Origin: Flavobacteriaceae bacterium
GTDB lineage: Bacteria; Bacteroidota; Bacteroidia; Flavobacteriales; Flavobacteriaceae
NCBI GenBank assembly: GCA_947457255.1
Contig: CANGUZ010000003.1
Location: 1 to 64,000, forward strand
DNA: 64,000 nucleotides
Direction: 5' to 3'
Shown piece by piece: positions 26,136 through 36,050 of this stretch. Under the pieces are notes generated by a model. It saw only the letters and a list, made by a program, of their open reading frames with translations. It was not told the origin of the DNA and searched no databases. A program made the translations under genes and the position numbers. Every line of letters starts with the position of its first letter. Within the stretch, counting starts at the first letter, position 1.

Positions 26136-28532
26136 ATGAAAAAAATAGTTGTTCTACTTCTGATTTCCGTTCTTTCGTTTGCACAAAATGCAAATCGAAA
26201 GTTTGTAAATTATACTTTTAAAAAAAATCTACTTGAAATTAATACCTCTGACGGGAAGTACCTTATAAAACCCTATTCCAATCAAATTATAGAAACCAGT
26301 TTTATTCCAACTGGAGAAGTATTCAATACCAATTCACATGCTGTAGTTTTAACTCCAGAAAAAGTTACCTTCAAAATAAAGCAAACTAAAAACGAAATAG
26401 TTTGTTCCACATCAGGTATAACTGTTTCTGTTCAAAAAAGTCCTTTTCAAATTTCTTATTTCTATAAAAACAATTTATTAGTATCCGAAAAAAATGGTTT
26501 TGTTAAAAAAACAAATGCCGATTCGAAAGAAACATCGCAATCTGAAACTTTAGAATTCAATTTAGACGACACCGAAGCCCTTTTTGGTGCTGGAGCTCGA
26601 GCTTTAGGCATGAACCGTCGTGGCAATCGTTTGCAATTGTACAATCAAGCCGATTATGGTTATGAAACGTACTCTAAAAAAATGAACTTCTCAATTCCGT
26701 TAGTCCTTTCCTCAAAAATTTATGCTATTCACTTTGACAATGCTCCTATTGGCTACTTGGATTTAGATAGCAAAAAAGACAATACTTTAATTTACGAAAC
26801 CATTTCAGGAAGAAAAACATACCAAGTAATTGCTGGTGAATCTTGGAGCAATTTAATTTCAAATTATACTTCCCTTACAGGTAGGCAACCATTAATTCCT
26901 CGTTGGGCTTTAGGAAATTTGTCAAGTCGTTTTGGATATCACAACCAAGATGAAGTAACAAAAACAATTGATAAGTTTATAAAAGATGAAATTCCTGTTG
27001 ATGCGATTATTTTAGACTTATATTGGTTCGGAAAAACAGTTCAAGGCACCATGGGGAATTTAGATTGGGACAAAGACAATTTTTCTGATCCAAAGAAAAT
27101 GATTGCTGATTTAAATACAAAAGGAGTAAAAACAGTTCTTATTACAGAACCCTTTATTTTGACCACCTCTAACAAATGGAAAGAGGCTGTTGAAAAAAAG
27201 GTGTTGGCAACAGACAAAGTAGGCAACCCATTTACCTATGATTTCTATTTTGGAAATACCGGAATTGTTGACCTATTTAAACCCGAGGGAAAAACTTGGT
27301 TTTGGAATATTTATAAAAACTTAATCAATCAAGGAATTGGCGGATGGTGGGGGGATTTAGGAGAACCCGAAGTTTTTCCATCAGCAGCACTTACTGCTAA
27401 GGGAACAGCTGATGAAGTTCATAATATATATGGGCATTCATGGGCAAAAATGATTAGTGATGGCTATAAAACTGATTTTCCTAAAACTCGACCTTTTATT
27501 TTAATGCGTGCCGGTTATTCTGGGTCACAAACCTATGGCATGATTCCTTGGTCTGGCGATGTGAGTCGCTCTTGGGGTGGTTTGCAATCGCAACCCGAAA
27601 TTGCTTTACAAATGGGAATGCAAGGCATGGCCTATATGCACTCAGATTTAGGAGGTTTTGCAGGAGATTATTTTGATAATGAATTGTATATTCGATGGTT
27701 GCAGTATGGCGTTTTTCAGCCCATATATCGCCCGCATGCTCAAGAAGATGTAGCTTCAGAACCAGTCTACAAAGACATTGTTACCAAAGCTAAAGCTAAA
27801 AAGCAAATCGAATTGCGTTATCAAATGTTGCCATACAATTACACTTTAGCTTTTGAAAACAATAATAAAGGATTGCCGTTAATGCGACCTTTATTTTTTG
27901 AAGAGCCTAAAAATCAAAAATTAGTTACCTCTTGTGATTCTTATTTATGGGGCAATGATTTTTTAGTTACTCCTATAACTAAAGCGTCGGTAACAAGTAC
28001 TTCAGTGTATTTTCCGGAAAACAACAATTGGTTTGATTTTTATTCAGATACGAAACATGAAGCAGGGAGCATTGCATCTATTGCAGTTTCGGCTGATAAT
28101 ATTCCTGTTTTTGTTCGTGGTGGCGCCTTTATTCCATTGATTAAAACAATACAAAACACATCGAAATATTCACTAAATACTTTTGACTTACACTATTATT
28201 TTGATGAAAAAACAGTTACAAGCAACGGAAAGTTATATAATGATGATGGAACAACAACTAATGCTTTTGAAAAAGGAGAATTCGAAATTTTAAATTTTGC
28301 ATCATCCATCAAAGATAAAACGGTCACCCTTACTTTAACTACAGAAACCGGAAAATTATTTCAATCTGATGAAAAAAACATTTCCTTAATTCTGCATAAT
28401 ATGAACGATAAAATTAAAAGTGTTGCTATAAATGGTGCTGAAAGCAACTATGTTATTCAAGATTCTAAAATAGTTGTCCCAATTCAAATAGTAAGAAATA
28501 AACCAACAATCGTATCGCTACAAATTCAATAA
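26136..28532 (+). CDS. GH31 alpha-glucosidase, exported
   Basis: GH31 retaining alpha-glucosidases release glucose from the non-reducing ends of maltodextrins. From the ATG at 26136 the 798-residue protein begins with a clean signal peptide (MKKIVVLLLISVLSFAQ) lacking a lipobox, so a periplasmic soluble enzyme is likely. An upstream in-frame ATG at 26097 would bury this signal. The N-terminal beta-sandwich spans about 20-230 and the barrel about 240-600. The nucleophile Asp is in GGWWGDLGEPEVFP and the acid/base Asp is in IPWSGDVSRSWGGLQSQ. GH31 C-terminal beta domains follow (VYFPENNNWFDFY, IPVFVRGGAFIPL). It lies in the run after the phosphorylase, 11 bases before the GH13 lipoprotein gene. 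Confidence 0.92.
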   Translation: MKKIVVLLLISVLSFAQNANRKFVNYTFKKNLLEINTSDGKYLIKPYSNQIIETSFIPTGEVFNTNSHAVVLTPEKVTFKIKQTKNEIVCSTSGITVSVQKSPFQISYFYKNNLLVSEKNGFVKKTNADSKETSQSETLEFNLDDTEALFGAGARALGMNRRGNRLQLYNQADYGYETYSKKMNFSIPLVLSSKIYAIHFDNAPIGYLDLDSKKDNTLIYETISGRKTYQVIAGESWSNLISNYTSLTGRQPLIPRWALGNLSSRFGYHNQDEVTKTIDKFIKDEIPVDAIILDLYWFGKTVQGTMGNLDWDKDNFSDPKKMIADLNTKGVKTVLITEPFILTTSNKWKEAVEKKVLATDKVGNPFTYDFYFGNTGIVDLFKPEGKTWFWNIYKNLINQGIGGWWGDLGEPEVFPSAALTAKGTADEVHNIYGHSWAKMISDGYKTDFPKTRPFILMRAGYSGSQTYGMIPWSGDVSRSWGGLQSQPEIALQMGMQGMAYMHSDLGGFAGDYFDNELYIRWLQYGVFQPIYRPHAQEDVASEPVYKDIVTKAKAKKQIELRYQMLPYNYTLAFENNNKGLPLMRPLFFEEPKNQKLVTSCDSYLWGNDFLVTPITKASVTSTSVYFPENNNWFDFYSDTKHEAGSIASIAVSADNIPVFVRGGAFIPLIKTIQNTSKYSLNTFDLHYYFDEKTVTSNGKLYNDDGTTTNAFEKGEFEILNFASSIKDKTVTLTLTTETGKLFQSDEKNISLILHNMNDKIKSVAINGAESNYVIQDSKIVVPIQIVRNKPTIVSLQIQ

Positions 28533-28543
28533 AAATATAATCA

Positions 28544-30208
28544 ATGAAAAAAGCAGTTCAAATAAGTATCGTGTTTTTAGTATTCTTTTTGTCAGGTTGT
28601 TCATCAACAAAAAAATGTGCTATAAAAGAAACAACAAAAACTCCTTTTGTTTGGGAGGGAGCCAATTTATATTTTTTAATGACTGATCGTTTTAAAGACG
28701 GAAATACAAAAAAAGAAATTTATTTAAACCGTACAAAAACTGCTGGAAAATTAAGAGGTTTTGAAGGCGGAAACATCAAAGGTATTATACAAAAAATTGA
28801 TGATGGTTATTTTGAAAAACTAGGAATAAATGCCATTTGGCTCACCCCGATTGTAGAACAAATTTATGACGGTGTAGATGAAGGAACCGGATTAAGTTAT
28901 GGTTTTCACGGGTATTGGGCAAAAGATTGGACATCCTTAGACCCAAATTTTGGTACTAAAGAAGATTTAGCATTACTAGTTCAAAAAGCACATGCAAAAG
29001 GCATCCGTATTGTTTTAGATGGTGTCATTAATCATACAGGACCTATAACAGCAATAGATCCTGTTTGGCCAAATGATTGGGTTCGTACAGGTCCGCAATG
29101 CGACTATAAAAGTTTTCTAAACACTACCGCTTGTACTTTAGTTGCTAATTTACCAGACGTAAAAACAGAAAGCACTCAAGAAGTGTCACTTCCGCCTTTC
29201 TTAATCGAAAAATGGAAAAAAGAAGGTCGTTATGAAAAAGAAGTAGCTTCATTAGATGAATTTTTTAAAAGAACTGGATATCCAAGAACGCCAAAAAACT
29301 ATATCATTAAATGGCTAACCGATTATATTACCGAATTTGGAATTGATGGTTACAGAGCCGATACGGTTAAACATACTGAAGAAGCGGTTTGGGCAGATTT
29401 CAAAACCCAATGTGAAATTGCATTTGCTGATTGGAAAAAAAACAACCCGACAAAAGTTTTAGACAATAATCCATTTTATACCATTGCCGAAGTATACAAT
29501 TATGGCATAAGCGGTGGTCAGATTTTTGATTTTGGAGATAAAAAAGTAAACTATTATCAAAACGGATTCAATAACATGATCAATTTTGAATTTAAGTGGG
29601 ATGCTCAAAAAGATTATGAGTTCCTCTTTTCAAAATATTCTAGCAAACTGAATAATGAATTAAAAGGTTATAGTGTTTTAAATTATTTGTCTTCACATGA
29701 TGACGGAAGTCCTTTCGACGCCAAACGTACAAAAAGTATAGAAAGCGGCACAAAATTATTGCTTTCTCCGGGAATTTCTCAGGTATATTACGGAGACGAA
29801 ACGGGTCGCTCTTTGGCAATCGAAGGCACTCAAGGAGATGCTACTTTACGCTCATTCATGAATTGGGAAGACATACAATCTAATCCTGAGACTCAAAAAA
29901 CACTGTTACATTGGCAAAAATTGGGTCAATTTAGGAGAAATCATCCTTCAGTAGGAGCTGGTATTCATGCTGTAATTTCTTCAAATCCTTATGTATTCAG
30001 TAGAACTTTTACAAAAGATAACTATTATGATTCTGTAGTTATTGGTTTAGATTTACCTGTAGGAATAAAAGAAATTACTGTAGGAACCATTTTTAAAAAT
30101 GGAGATGATGTAAAAGACACCTATTCCGGAAAATCAGCAACTGTTACCAATGGAAAAGTAATTATCGATTCCGAATTTGGCTTTGTCCTATTAGAATTAA
30201 AAAAATAA
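28544..30208 (+). CDS. GH13 alpha-amylase, lipoprotein
   Basis: The 554-residue protein has a lipoprotein signal (VFLVFFLSGC) and a GH13 barrel. The regions are VLDGVINHTG, IDGYRADTVKH (nucleophile Asp), FYTIAEVYNYG (acid/base Glu) and LSSHDDGSPFD (transition-state Asp). The start of the barrel reads WEGANLYFLMTDRFKDGNT. It resembles neopullulanase- or SusA/SusG-type amylases of Bacteroidota. The residues after the lipidated Cys are SSTKKCAIK, with no acidic cluster, unlike the SusD and SusE lipoproteins here, so a periplasm-facing anchor is more likely than surface exposure. It ends the rightward arm of the locus and is followed by a strong terminator. Confidence 0.9.
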   Translation: MKKAVQISIVFLVFFLSGCSSTKKCAIKETTKTPFVWEGANLYFLMTDRFKDGNTKKEIYLNRTKTAGKLRGFEGGNIKGIIQKIDDGYFEKLGINAIWLTPIVEQIYDGVDEGTGLSYGFHGYWAKDWTSLDPNFGTKEDLALLVQKAHAKGIRIVLDGVINHTGPITAIDPVWPNDWVRTGPQCDYKSFLNTTACTLVANLPDVKTESTQEVSLPPFLIEKWKKEGRYEKEVASLDEFFKRTGYPRTPKNYIIKWLTDYITEFGIDGYRADTVKHTEEAVWADFKTQCEIAFADWKKNNPTKVLDNNPFYTIAEVYNYGISGGQIFDFGDKKVNYYQNGFNNMINFEFKWDAQKDYEFLFSKYSSKLNNELKGYSVLNYLSSHDDGSPFDAKRTKSIESGTKLLLSPGISQVYYGDETGRSLAIEGTQGDATLRSFMNWEDIQSNPETQKTLLHWQKLGQFRRNHPSVGAGIHAVISSNPYVFSRTFTKDNYYDSVVIGLDLPVGIKEITVGTIFKNGDDVKDTYSGKSATVTNGKVIIDSEFGFVLLELKK

Positions 30209-30226
30209 GAAAAATAAAATTGATAC

Positions 30227-30252
30227 AAACGCCTTTAGAAATGAAGGCGTTT
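30227..30252 (+). terminator. Terminator at the end of the maltodextrin locus
   Basis: AAACGCCTT (30227-30235) and AAGGCGTTT (30244-30252) form a perfect 9-base stem with an 8-base loop, followed by TTTT. Confidence 0.85.
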
Positions 30253-30285
30253 TTTTATGTTTACACTTTCTTAATATAATAAAGA

Positions 30286-30963
30286 ATGCTAAAAATAGGA
30301 CATCGTGGAGCAAAAGGGTATGAACCTGAAAACACTTTGATTTCTTTTCAAAAAGCAATTGACATAGGTGTTGATGGCATTGAGTTAGATGTTCATCTGA
30401 GTTCCGATGGAGCAATTATGGTTATACACGATGAAACCATTGACAGAACTACTAACGAAAAAGGAGTTGTAAATAAACTATCTTTGCAAGAGTTAAAAAC
30501 TTTTCAAATTGAAAAAGAAAACACTATTCCTACTTTAATCGAAGTTTTTGATTTGGTAAACAAACGCTGTTTTATAAATATAGAACTTAAAGGAAAAGGA
30601 ACTTCAAAACCAATTATAAATTTAATTGAACACTATATTGAAGAAAAAAATTGGGAGTACAGTCATTTTATAATTTCAAGTTTCGATTGGACTGCATTGC
30701 AAGAAGTTCGTAAATGGAATCCTAAAATTCCTGTAGGAGTTTTAACCCATACCGATTTAGATTTGGCAATTGCTTTCGCCAAATTTATCAAAGCCGAAAC
30801 TATTCATCCGTATTTTCATTTGTTGAACACTGAAAACACACAAAAGATGCAAAATGAAGGTTTTAAAGTATTTGCTTGGACCGTAAATGAAATAGAAGAC
30901 ATTCAAAAAATAAAATCATTCCATGTAAACGGAATCATTTCTGATTTTCCGGATAGGATTTGA
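30286..30963 (+). CDS. Glycerophosphodiester phosphodiesterase family protein
   Basis: The enzyme class hydrolyses glycerophosphodiesters to glycerol-3-phosphate and an alcohol. The 225 residues open with the family motif IGHRGAKGYEPENTLISF, followed by the metal-binding GIELDVHLSSDGAIMVIHDETIDRTT and later FINIELKGKG. The C-terminal WTVNEIEDIQKI and NGIISDFPDRI complete the TIM barrel. No signal peptide is present, so it is likely cytoplasmic. It stands alone after the terminator of the sugar locus, 82 bases ahead of the flavoprotein gene. Confidence 0.93.
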   Translation: MLKIGHRGAKGYEPENTLISFQKAIDIGVDGIELDVHLSSDGAIMVIHDETIDRTTNEKGVVNKLSLQELKTFQIEKENTIPTLIEVFDLVNKRCFINIELKGKGTSKPIINLIEHYIEEKNWEYSHFIISSFDWTALQEVRKWNPKIPVGVLTHTDLDLAIAFAKFIKAETIHPYFHLLNTENTQKMQNEGFKVFAWTVNEIEDIQKIKSFHVNGIISDFPDRI

Positions 30964-31045
30964 TTTTAAAACTACATATATTAATATCTCAAGGCTCATA
31001 TAAAACTAAACTTAATAAATCTTAAATCCTTTAATGGTTTAAAAA

Positions 31046-32260
31046 ATGAATCAAAATTTCGATATCATTGTTGTTGGTGGCGGCGCAGCGGGTTTTTTTA
31101 CAGCAATTAATAGTGTTGAGAAGAATCCCAAGCTTAAAGTCGCTATTTTAGAACGTGGTTCTGAAGTATTACAGAAAGTTCGAGTTTCTGGAGGCGGAAG
31201 ATGCAACGTAACTCATGCCTGTTTTGAACCTAATGAATTGGTCAAGTTTTATCCGCGTGGCGAAAAAGAATTGCGTGGTCCTTTTCATCAATTCTGTTCT
31301 GGCGATACAATAGAATGGTTTAGCAATCATGGTGTGGAACTCAAAATTGAAGACGACGGACGCATGTTTCCCGTTTCTAATTCATCGCAAACTATTATTG
31401 ATTGCTTCCTACAAGCTACCAAAAAATTAGGAATTAGGGTTTTAACAGGACAAAGCGTTCAATCGATATTCAAAAAAGATAGCTTTTGGAAAATTGAAAC
31501 CCAAAGCGAAAATTATCTTACCGAAAAATTAATTCTAGCCACAGGAAGTAACCCGAAAATATGGGAAATGCTACAAAATTTTGGTCACGCCATCGTTTCG
31601 CCAGTCCCTTCCCTATTTACTTTTAATATCAAAGATTCAAGAATCAAAGAATTACCTGGAGTTGCTGCAAATGTCTCCGTAAAAGTAAAAGATAGTAAAC
31701 TTATTTCCTCAGGACCTTTATTGATAACACATTGGGGCATGAGCGGTCCAGCGATTTTGAAATTGTCCGCTTGGGGCGCACGAATTTTAAATGAGAAAAA
31801 CTATCAGTTTACTATTTATGTCAATTGGCTCAATGATGTTGATGTCGAAGATGCTGAAAAAATTCTCAAAGAAATAAAACAAGAACATGCGAAGAAAGCG
31901 GTTTCGAAGAGATCGCCTTTTGAGCTTCCTAATCGTTTGTGGGAAAGTTTAGTACTTGCTTCTGGCATTGAAACAGAAACGAAATGGGCTGATGTATCGA
32001 AAATACAATTGCAAAATCTAGCCAACCAACTGACCAATGCTAGTTTTCAAGTAAACGGGAAAAGCACTTTTAAAGAAGAATTTGTAATCGCTGGCGGAAT
32101 CGATTTAAAAGAAATTAACTTCAAAACTATGGAAAGTAAACTACACCAAAATCTTTATTTTGCCGGAGAAATTGTAAATGTTGATGCCATTACTGGCGGA
32201 TTTAATTTTCAGAATGCTTGGACAAGCGGGTTTATTGTAGCTAATGCTGTAACGCAATAA
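31046..32260 (+). CDS. BaiN/HI0933-family FAD-dependent flavoprotein
   Basis: The 404-residue protein has an N-terminal dinucleotide-binding loop (VVGGGAAGFFTAINSVEKNP), the HI0933 signature LQKVRVSGGGRCNVTH near 42-58, and a C-terminal FAD site with GGIDLKEINFKTMESK and YFAGEIVNVDAITGGFNFQNAWTSG. The family (YhiN/BaiN/RdsA-like) comprises putative NAD(P)H-dependent flavin oxidoreductases whose substrates are mostly unknown. The leader before its ATG carries CTTAAATCCTTTAATGG, similar to the sequence ahead of the GH31 start. Hairpin repeat copy A follows the gene. Confidence 0.9.
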   Translation: MNQNFDIIVVGGGAAGFFTAINSVEKNPKLKVAILERGSEVLQKVRVSGGGRCNVTHACFEPNELVKFYPRGEKELRGPFHQFCSGDTIEWFSNHGVELKIEDDGRMFPVSNSSQTIIDCFLQATKKLGIRVLTGQSVQSIFKKDSFWKIETQSENYLTEKLILATGSNPKIWEMLQNFGHAIVSPVPSLFTFNIKDSRIKELPGVAANVSVKVKDSKLISSGPLLITHWGMSGPAILKLSAWGARILNEKNYQFTIYVNWLNDVDVEDAEKILKEIKQEHAKKAVSKRSPFELPNRLWESLVLASGIETETKWADVSKIQLQNLANQLTNASFQVNGKSTFKEEFVIAGGIDLKEINFKTMESKLHQNLYFAGEIVNVDAITGGFNFQNAWTSGFIVANAVTQ

Positions 32261-32275
32261 TACGTTACTTGCTCT

Positions 32276-32448
32276 TTCAAAACGGGTGATTAAATTTTCA
32301 AAATGAAAAAATAATCACAATAGCTGTGATAAAAAATTCATTTTGAAAAAAAAATCACAAAAGTTGTGGCAAAATTTTCAGTTCGAAAAAAATGCCACAA
32401 AAAGGAGTAGATATGGGAACTTATTTTCAACCAAATTAAAATAGTCCT
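32276..32448 (+). repeat. Intergenic tandem-hairpin element, copy A
   Basis: Three consecutive hairpins are visible: GTGATTA/TAATCAC (32286-32292 with 32312-32318), TGTGAT/ATCACA (32325-32330 with 32354-32359), and TTGTGGCA/TGCCACAA (32364-32371 with 32393-32400). Each encloses an A/T-rich loop with a TCATTTTGAAAA-like core. A conserved tail, AAAGGAGTAG followed by GGAACTTATTTT, comes next. The copy fills most of the 304-base gap between the convergent flavoprotein and S41 peptidase genes; the remaining 116 bases next to the peptidase show nothing recognisable. Confidence 0.85.
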
Positions 32449-32564
32449 ATGGGAACTTAGGAAAGCTAAGGTGATTCCCATTTTTAGTGTCAAATTCTGT
32501 TGTTGTGGTTTCACGATATTAGAATACTAATGCAGAGAACAAAATGATTACAGCATATTTCATA

Positions 32565-34349
32565 TTACTTTATAATCAATTTAAGTGTGAATTCTTTTAC
32601 TGCATCCACTTTTTTTAAGTACTCATCTATATTTTGTGTAACATAAAAATCAGGTCGAATACCACTATCATCTGGCAACTTTGTGGCAGAAGATATATGA
32701 ACATTATTTGCTATGGAAACAACTAATTTAGTGTGCTTCAATCGACAAAGGGTTTGACCTGCGGTGCAAAATTGATTTGACCCGAGCTCTTCACCGATAA
32801 TGATTCCAAGGTTAAGTGACTTAACCAAAGACATAAAGTGACCTGTTGTTGAATTACCATTTCCGTCTATTAAAAAATATACTTTTCCTTTAAATCGGTT
32901 TGCATTCGGCTGAAAAAAGCCTTCTCCGTATATCGCTTGTGTCTTTTCTTCAAATTCAGATTTTGAGTAATAGACAAATGATTTATCCACAAGGTGTTGA
33001 AGCAAATATATACTTGGATGCTGTGAACCACCACCATTGTATCTCAAGTCAATGATTAAATTTTTAATTTTCTTTTTGTGCAGTTCTTGAATACTTTTAT
33101 CAATAAAAGCATTAAAAACAAGATGTCTATTATCATCCCATTCATAAAAGTTGAAAGAGGAAATAGTCAGAATTGCGGTGTTTTTATCAATAATTTCAAA
33201 ACACAAATTATCAGGACAACTGATAACTGCAGGGTCATACAATTCTGTTGCAAAGTTTTCTGGTTGCTTCAACATTATGGCTTTATTATTTCCTTTTAAT
33301 TTAACGTCAAAAGTGTTTGGTAAACCTAAAGCATAAGGAATCATCAAAGCAAAATACGTGTTAAATTTCTGCCTTCTGTACGTTTCACTATTTGCCTGAG
33401 CTGAGATATGTGGAAAAATATCTGAAATGAGTTTTGGTGTTTCAACGCCATTTATGGATAAAATTTCATCTTTCACTTTTACTTTTTCAGCATTATTCAT
33501 GGGATTAACAACAAACAATTTGCCTTCGATTAACCTCACTTGTAGCGGAAAAGTTTTTTCTAAAGGAACTATACCAAATTCATGATATTCATTTTGCATA
33601 TTTGAGGAAGTCGTATGGGAACAGCCAACACTGGCAATGATGGCGTTACAATGCCAAGCAAATTCAGCATAAGTAGTATTTTCAGTAATCAATGACTTTT
33701 TCGATTCAATATTTTTCCAAAACTGATCTTTCGAGATAAATTTTAGGGGATGGGGATGAATTGCTAACAATTTTTGACCCAGTTGATCCAAATCGGCTAT
33801 GTAATTATCTTTTGAATACACCTTTGAAAATTTTTCTTGAGCTGTTAGCGGCTTAATAGAAGGATATTTAATTCCTTGAATTACATCCTCAGCATGAAAA
33901 TTATCCGGATTCATTTTCAGTGATTTCTCATAATTTTGAAGTGCCCTAGCACTATCTTTTGCTATAAGATAAGCCTCCCCCATACTGTCATAGGCGTTGG
34001 CCGAATTTGGAAATTCAGCAATAATGAGTCCGAAAACTGCAAGCGCATCGACTAAATTGTTTTCATTTAAAAAGGAGTACCCATACAAGGTTAATTCTGT
34101 TTCATTTCTAAAATCATACGATTCAAAATGATTTGCCTTCAATTGATGATAAAGTGCTATTCGCTCTTTTACTGGCAAATGAGCATTTTCTTTAAGCTTT
34201 TCGACAATAGATAATTTTTTCGTGTTGGCCTCTTTGGGTTGTAACGGATTATTTATACTCAAGGTATTTAGCTTATTTCCACACGAAGAGATCAAACAGC
34301 AACTTATAATTGTCAAACAAATTGCAAAAAGATTGGATATATTTTTCAT
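32565..34349 (-). CDS. S41-family peptidase lipoprotein with TPR repeats
   Basis: This 594-residue protein starts with a lipoprotein signal (ICLTIISCCLISSC). A TPR-like region follows (about 70-165, FPNSANAYDSMGEAYLIAKDSARALQNYEKSLKMNPDN). The C-terminal half matches the S41 (C-terminal processing or tricorn core) peptidase fold, with LIIDLRYNGGGSQHPSIYLL and FLIDGNGNSTTGHFMSLVKS, where the Ser of NSTTGH is in the usual nucleophile position, then GEELGSNQF. The lipid anchor suggests an envelope location. Proteins of this kind are common in Bacteroidota, and their physiological substrates are unknown. It is a single gene between repeat copy A and the WD40 gene. Confidence 0.85.
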   Translation of the reverse strand: MKNISNLFAICLTIISCCLISSCGNKLNTLSINNPLQPKEANTKKLSIVEKLKENAHLPVKERIALYHQLKANHFESYDFRNETELTLYGYSFLNENNLVDALAVFGLIIAEFPNSANAYDSMGEAYLIAKDSARALQNYEKSLKMNPDNFHAEDVIQGIKYPSIKPLTAQEKFSKVYSKDNYIADLDQLGQKLLAIHPHPLKFISKDQFWKNIESKKSLITENTTYAEFAWHCNAIIASVGCSHTTSSNMQNEYHEFGIVPLEKTFPLQVRLIEGKLFVVNPMNNAEKVKVKDEILSINGVETPKLISDIFPHISAQANSETYRRQKFNTYFALMIPYALGLPNTFDVKLKGNNKAIMLKQPENFATELYDPAVISCPDNLCFEIIDKNTAILTISSFNFYEWDDNRHLVFNAFIDKSIQELHKKKIKNLIIDLRYNGGGSQHPSIYLLQHLVDKSFVYYSKSEFEEKTQAIYGEGFFQPNANRFKGKVYFLIDGNGNSTTGHFMSLVKSLNLGIIIGEELGSNQFCTAGQTLCRLKHTKLVVSIANNVHISSATKLPDDSGIRPDFYVTQNIDEYLKKVDAVKEFTLKLIIK

Positions 34350-34521
34350 TTATTAAATACTTCTTTAATGGTTTCAATTGTTCTCCAAAATTTACTCAAA
34401 TACCACATGTTTTTAACTAAGAATTGATTTCCTGTTCGAACTTTATATGATGTTATTAGCTTGCATTTAGTATTCTTCAGTGGTTGGCTTACATAATCCA
34501 ATCCATAATATTGACTGTTCT

Positions 34522-35484
34522 TTATTCAATTGTCTTCATTCTTTTCGCTTTTTTATTCCAAAGTATTATTTTTTGTTCCATACTTGAGGTTACGATTCTG
34601 GTTCCTTTTCTATTCCAAGAAATTCCCCATAAGTAGTCTTTTGAATTGCCTTCTGAAATAAGATTTCCGTTTATGTCCCATATTCTCAATGCGTCACTTG
34701 CTGATGCAAGTCTATCTCCTTTTGCATTCCAAACCAAATTCCTGTATTCCCCTTTACTAATGTCTATAGATTTTAGAAGTTCGCCTTGTTCGTTCCAATA
34801 TTGAAGTAATGATTTGTCTTTTTCGTCTCCATAGTCTCCGGTTACAAAAAAGTCACCTGATTTGTGCCAAGCAATGCTCAACAATAAAACATCTTCTGGT
34901 CTATGCTTTACTGATTTTAATAGACTTCCTTCCATGTCCAAAAACCGAATCTTGTCACTTACTGTAGTAAGAATGTTTTTTTTAGGATGCCAGGCGATGG
35001 CTGTAATTCCTTTGGTTGAGTTGGCCTGATTTTCAAACTTTCTAATCAACTCGCCATTTATATTATAGATGAATATTTGGCCATCATTGTCTGCAACAGC
35101 TAAATAGTCACCCGTAAAATTCCAATCAATTCCTCTCGCTCCGTCAGGAGAAATTCCGTTTAAATCAATTTTTTCGTTTGAATCCAAATTAATAAGGAAC
35201 GATTTTTCACTCGACATTTGCGTTGCAACGCCAATAATGTTTATTGATGGATGCCATTTAATTCGTGTAATTGTATTGCTTACAGGAAATGATTTGTATA
35301 GTTTTAAATTTGAGCTATAAATAGATAAAGAATCTATATTTCCGCCAATAGCAATTAGTTCTCCGTTTGGGCTCCAATCCGTTGTCCAAAGAATTTCCTT
35401 AGTCTTTTGAGCAAATGCTTGATTACAAAAAATAGTAATCAAAATAGTTAGAAGTCTCAGTATTTGAATTCGTATTGTTATCAT
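34522..35484 (-). CDS. Exported WD40-repeat protein
   Basis: The 320 residues begin with a signal peptide (LLTILITIFCNQAFAQ) and then consist of WD40-type blades about 40-45 residues long. These are seen in LWTTDWSPNGELIAIGG, IKWHPSINIIGVAT, IDWNFTGDYLAVAD, IAWHPKKNILTTVSD, IAWHKSGDFFVTGD, LVWNAKGDRLASASDALRIWD and ISWNRKGTRIVTSSMEQKIILWN, enough for a seven-bladed propeller. No catalytic domain is attached, so it is probably a periplasmic scaffold or binding protein. The 172 bases to the S41 gene hold nothing recognisable. Confidence 0.85.
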   Translation of the reverse strand: MITIRIQILRLLTILITIFCNQAFAQKTKEILWTTDWSPNGELIAIGGNIDSLSIYSSNLKLYKSFPVSNTITRIKWHPSINIIGVATQMSSEKSFLINLDSNEKIDLNGISPDGARGIDWNFTGDYLAVADNDGQIFIYNINGELIRKFENQANSTKGITAIAWHPKKNILTTVSDKIRFLDMEGSLLKSVKHRPEDVLLLSIAWHKSGDFFVTGDYGDEKDKSLLQYWNEQGELLKSIDISKGEYRNLVWNAKGDRLASASDALRIWDINGNLISEGNSKDYLWGISWNRKGTRIVTSSMEQKIILWNKKAKRMKTIE

Positions 35485-35517
35485 TTTAGTTTTTATAATA
35501 ATTTCTAACTTGTCTTT

Positions 35518-35940
35518 TTACTTTAGAATTTTACTTTTATCAAAAAACACATAATCCAAACTAAAGGTTCCCGATCCTAAAAACAATAGCGAAAGAAACA
35601 AAAGAAAAAAAGTAGAAGCGGTCCCTCCGTTAAAGAAATTCCCATCCGACATATACCATACTATTGTTAGCATCGTCGCCATAAGTGGCACAACTACGAT
35701 GCGAGTAAACAATCCGACAACTAAACAAGCGCCTCCAATCAATTCGATTAATTTGGCTAGCGTTAGCATCATTCGGGGTGCAGGCATACCAACATCTGTG
35801 AGGAACTTGGTATAGTCATTCATCATCGCTTCATCAAAAAGTTCTTTGCCAAACATTATTATTAGTATTCCTGTGCCAATTCGGATTAAAGAAAATCTGT
35901 TTTCCCAAAGAGGTCTCGAAGTAAAAATTTTTGAATTCAT
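35518..35940 (-). CDS. DoxX-family membrane protein
   Basis: This 140-residue protein has four hydrophobic segments, typical of DoxX/DoxD-like small membrane proteins. LIRIGTGILIIMFGKELF and LAKLIELIGGACLVVGLFTRIVVVPL match the family pattern. Function is poorly known; relatives are linked to redox stress or quinone-coupled processes. It is divergent from the membrane-anchored winged-helix regulator, suggesting that the regulator may control it. A -7 box is at 35966-35973. Confidence 0.85.
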   Translation of the reverse strand: MNSKIFTSRPLWENRFSLIRIGTGILIIMFGKELFDEAMMNDYTKFLTDVGMPAPRMMLTLAKLIELIGGACLVVGLFTRIVVVPLMATMLTIVWYMSDGNFFNGGTASTFFLLFLSLLFLGSGTFSLDYVFFDKSKILK

Positions 35941-35965
35941 GATTTTTTGTTTTAAAAATATTGGA

Positions 35966-35973
35966 CAAAACTA
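35966..35973 (-). promoter_or_regulatory. -7 box upstream of the DoxX gene
   Basis: The minus strand reads TAGTTTTG, 26 bases before the ATG, matching TAnnTTTG. Confidence 0.45.
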
Positions 35974-36050
35974 TTTGTTCTGCATCCAAAACCGATGAAA
36001 AACTTGTAAAAGAAATGTAAAAAAAGTATAAATTTTTAGTAAATCGCTGC

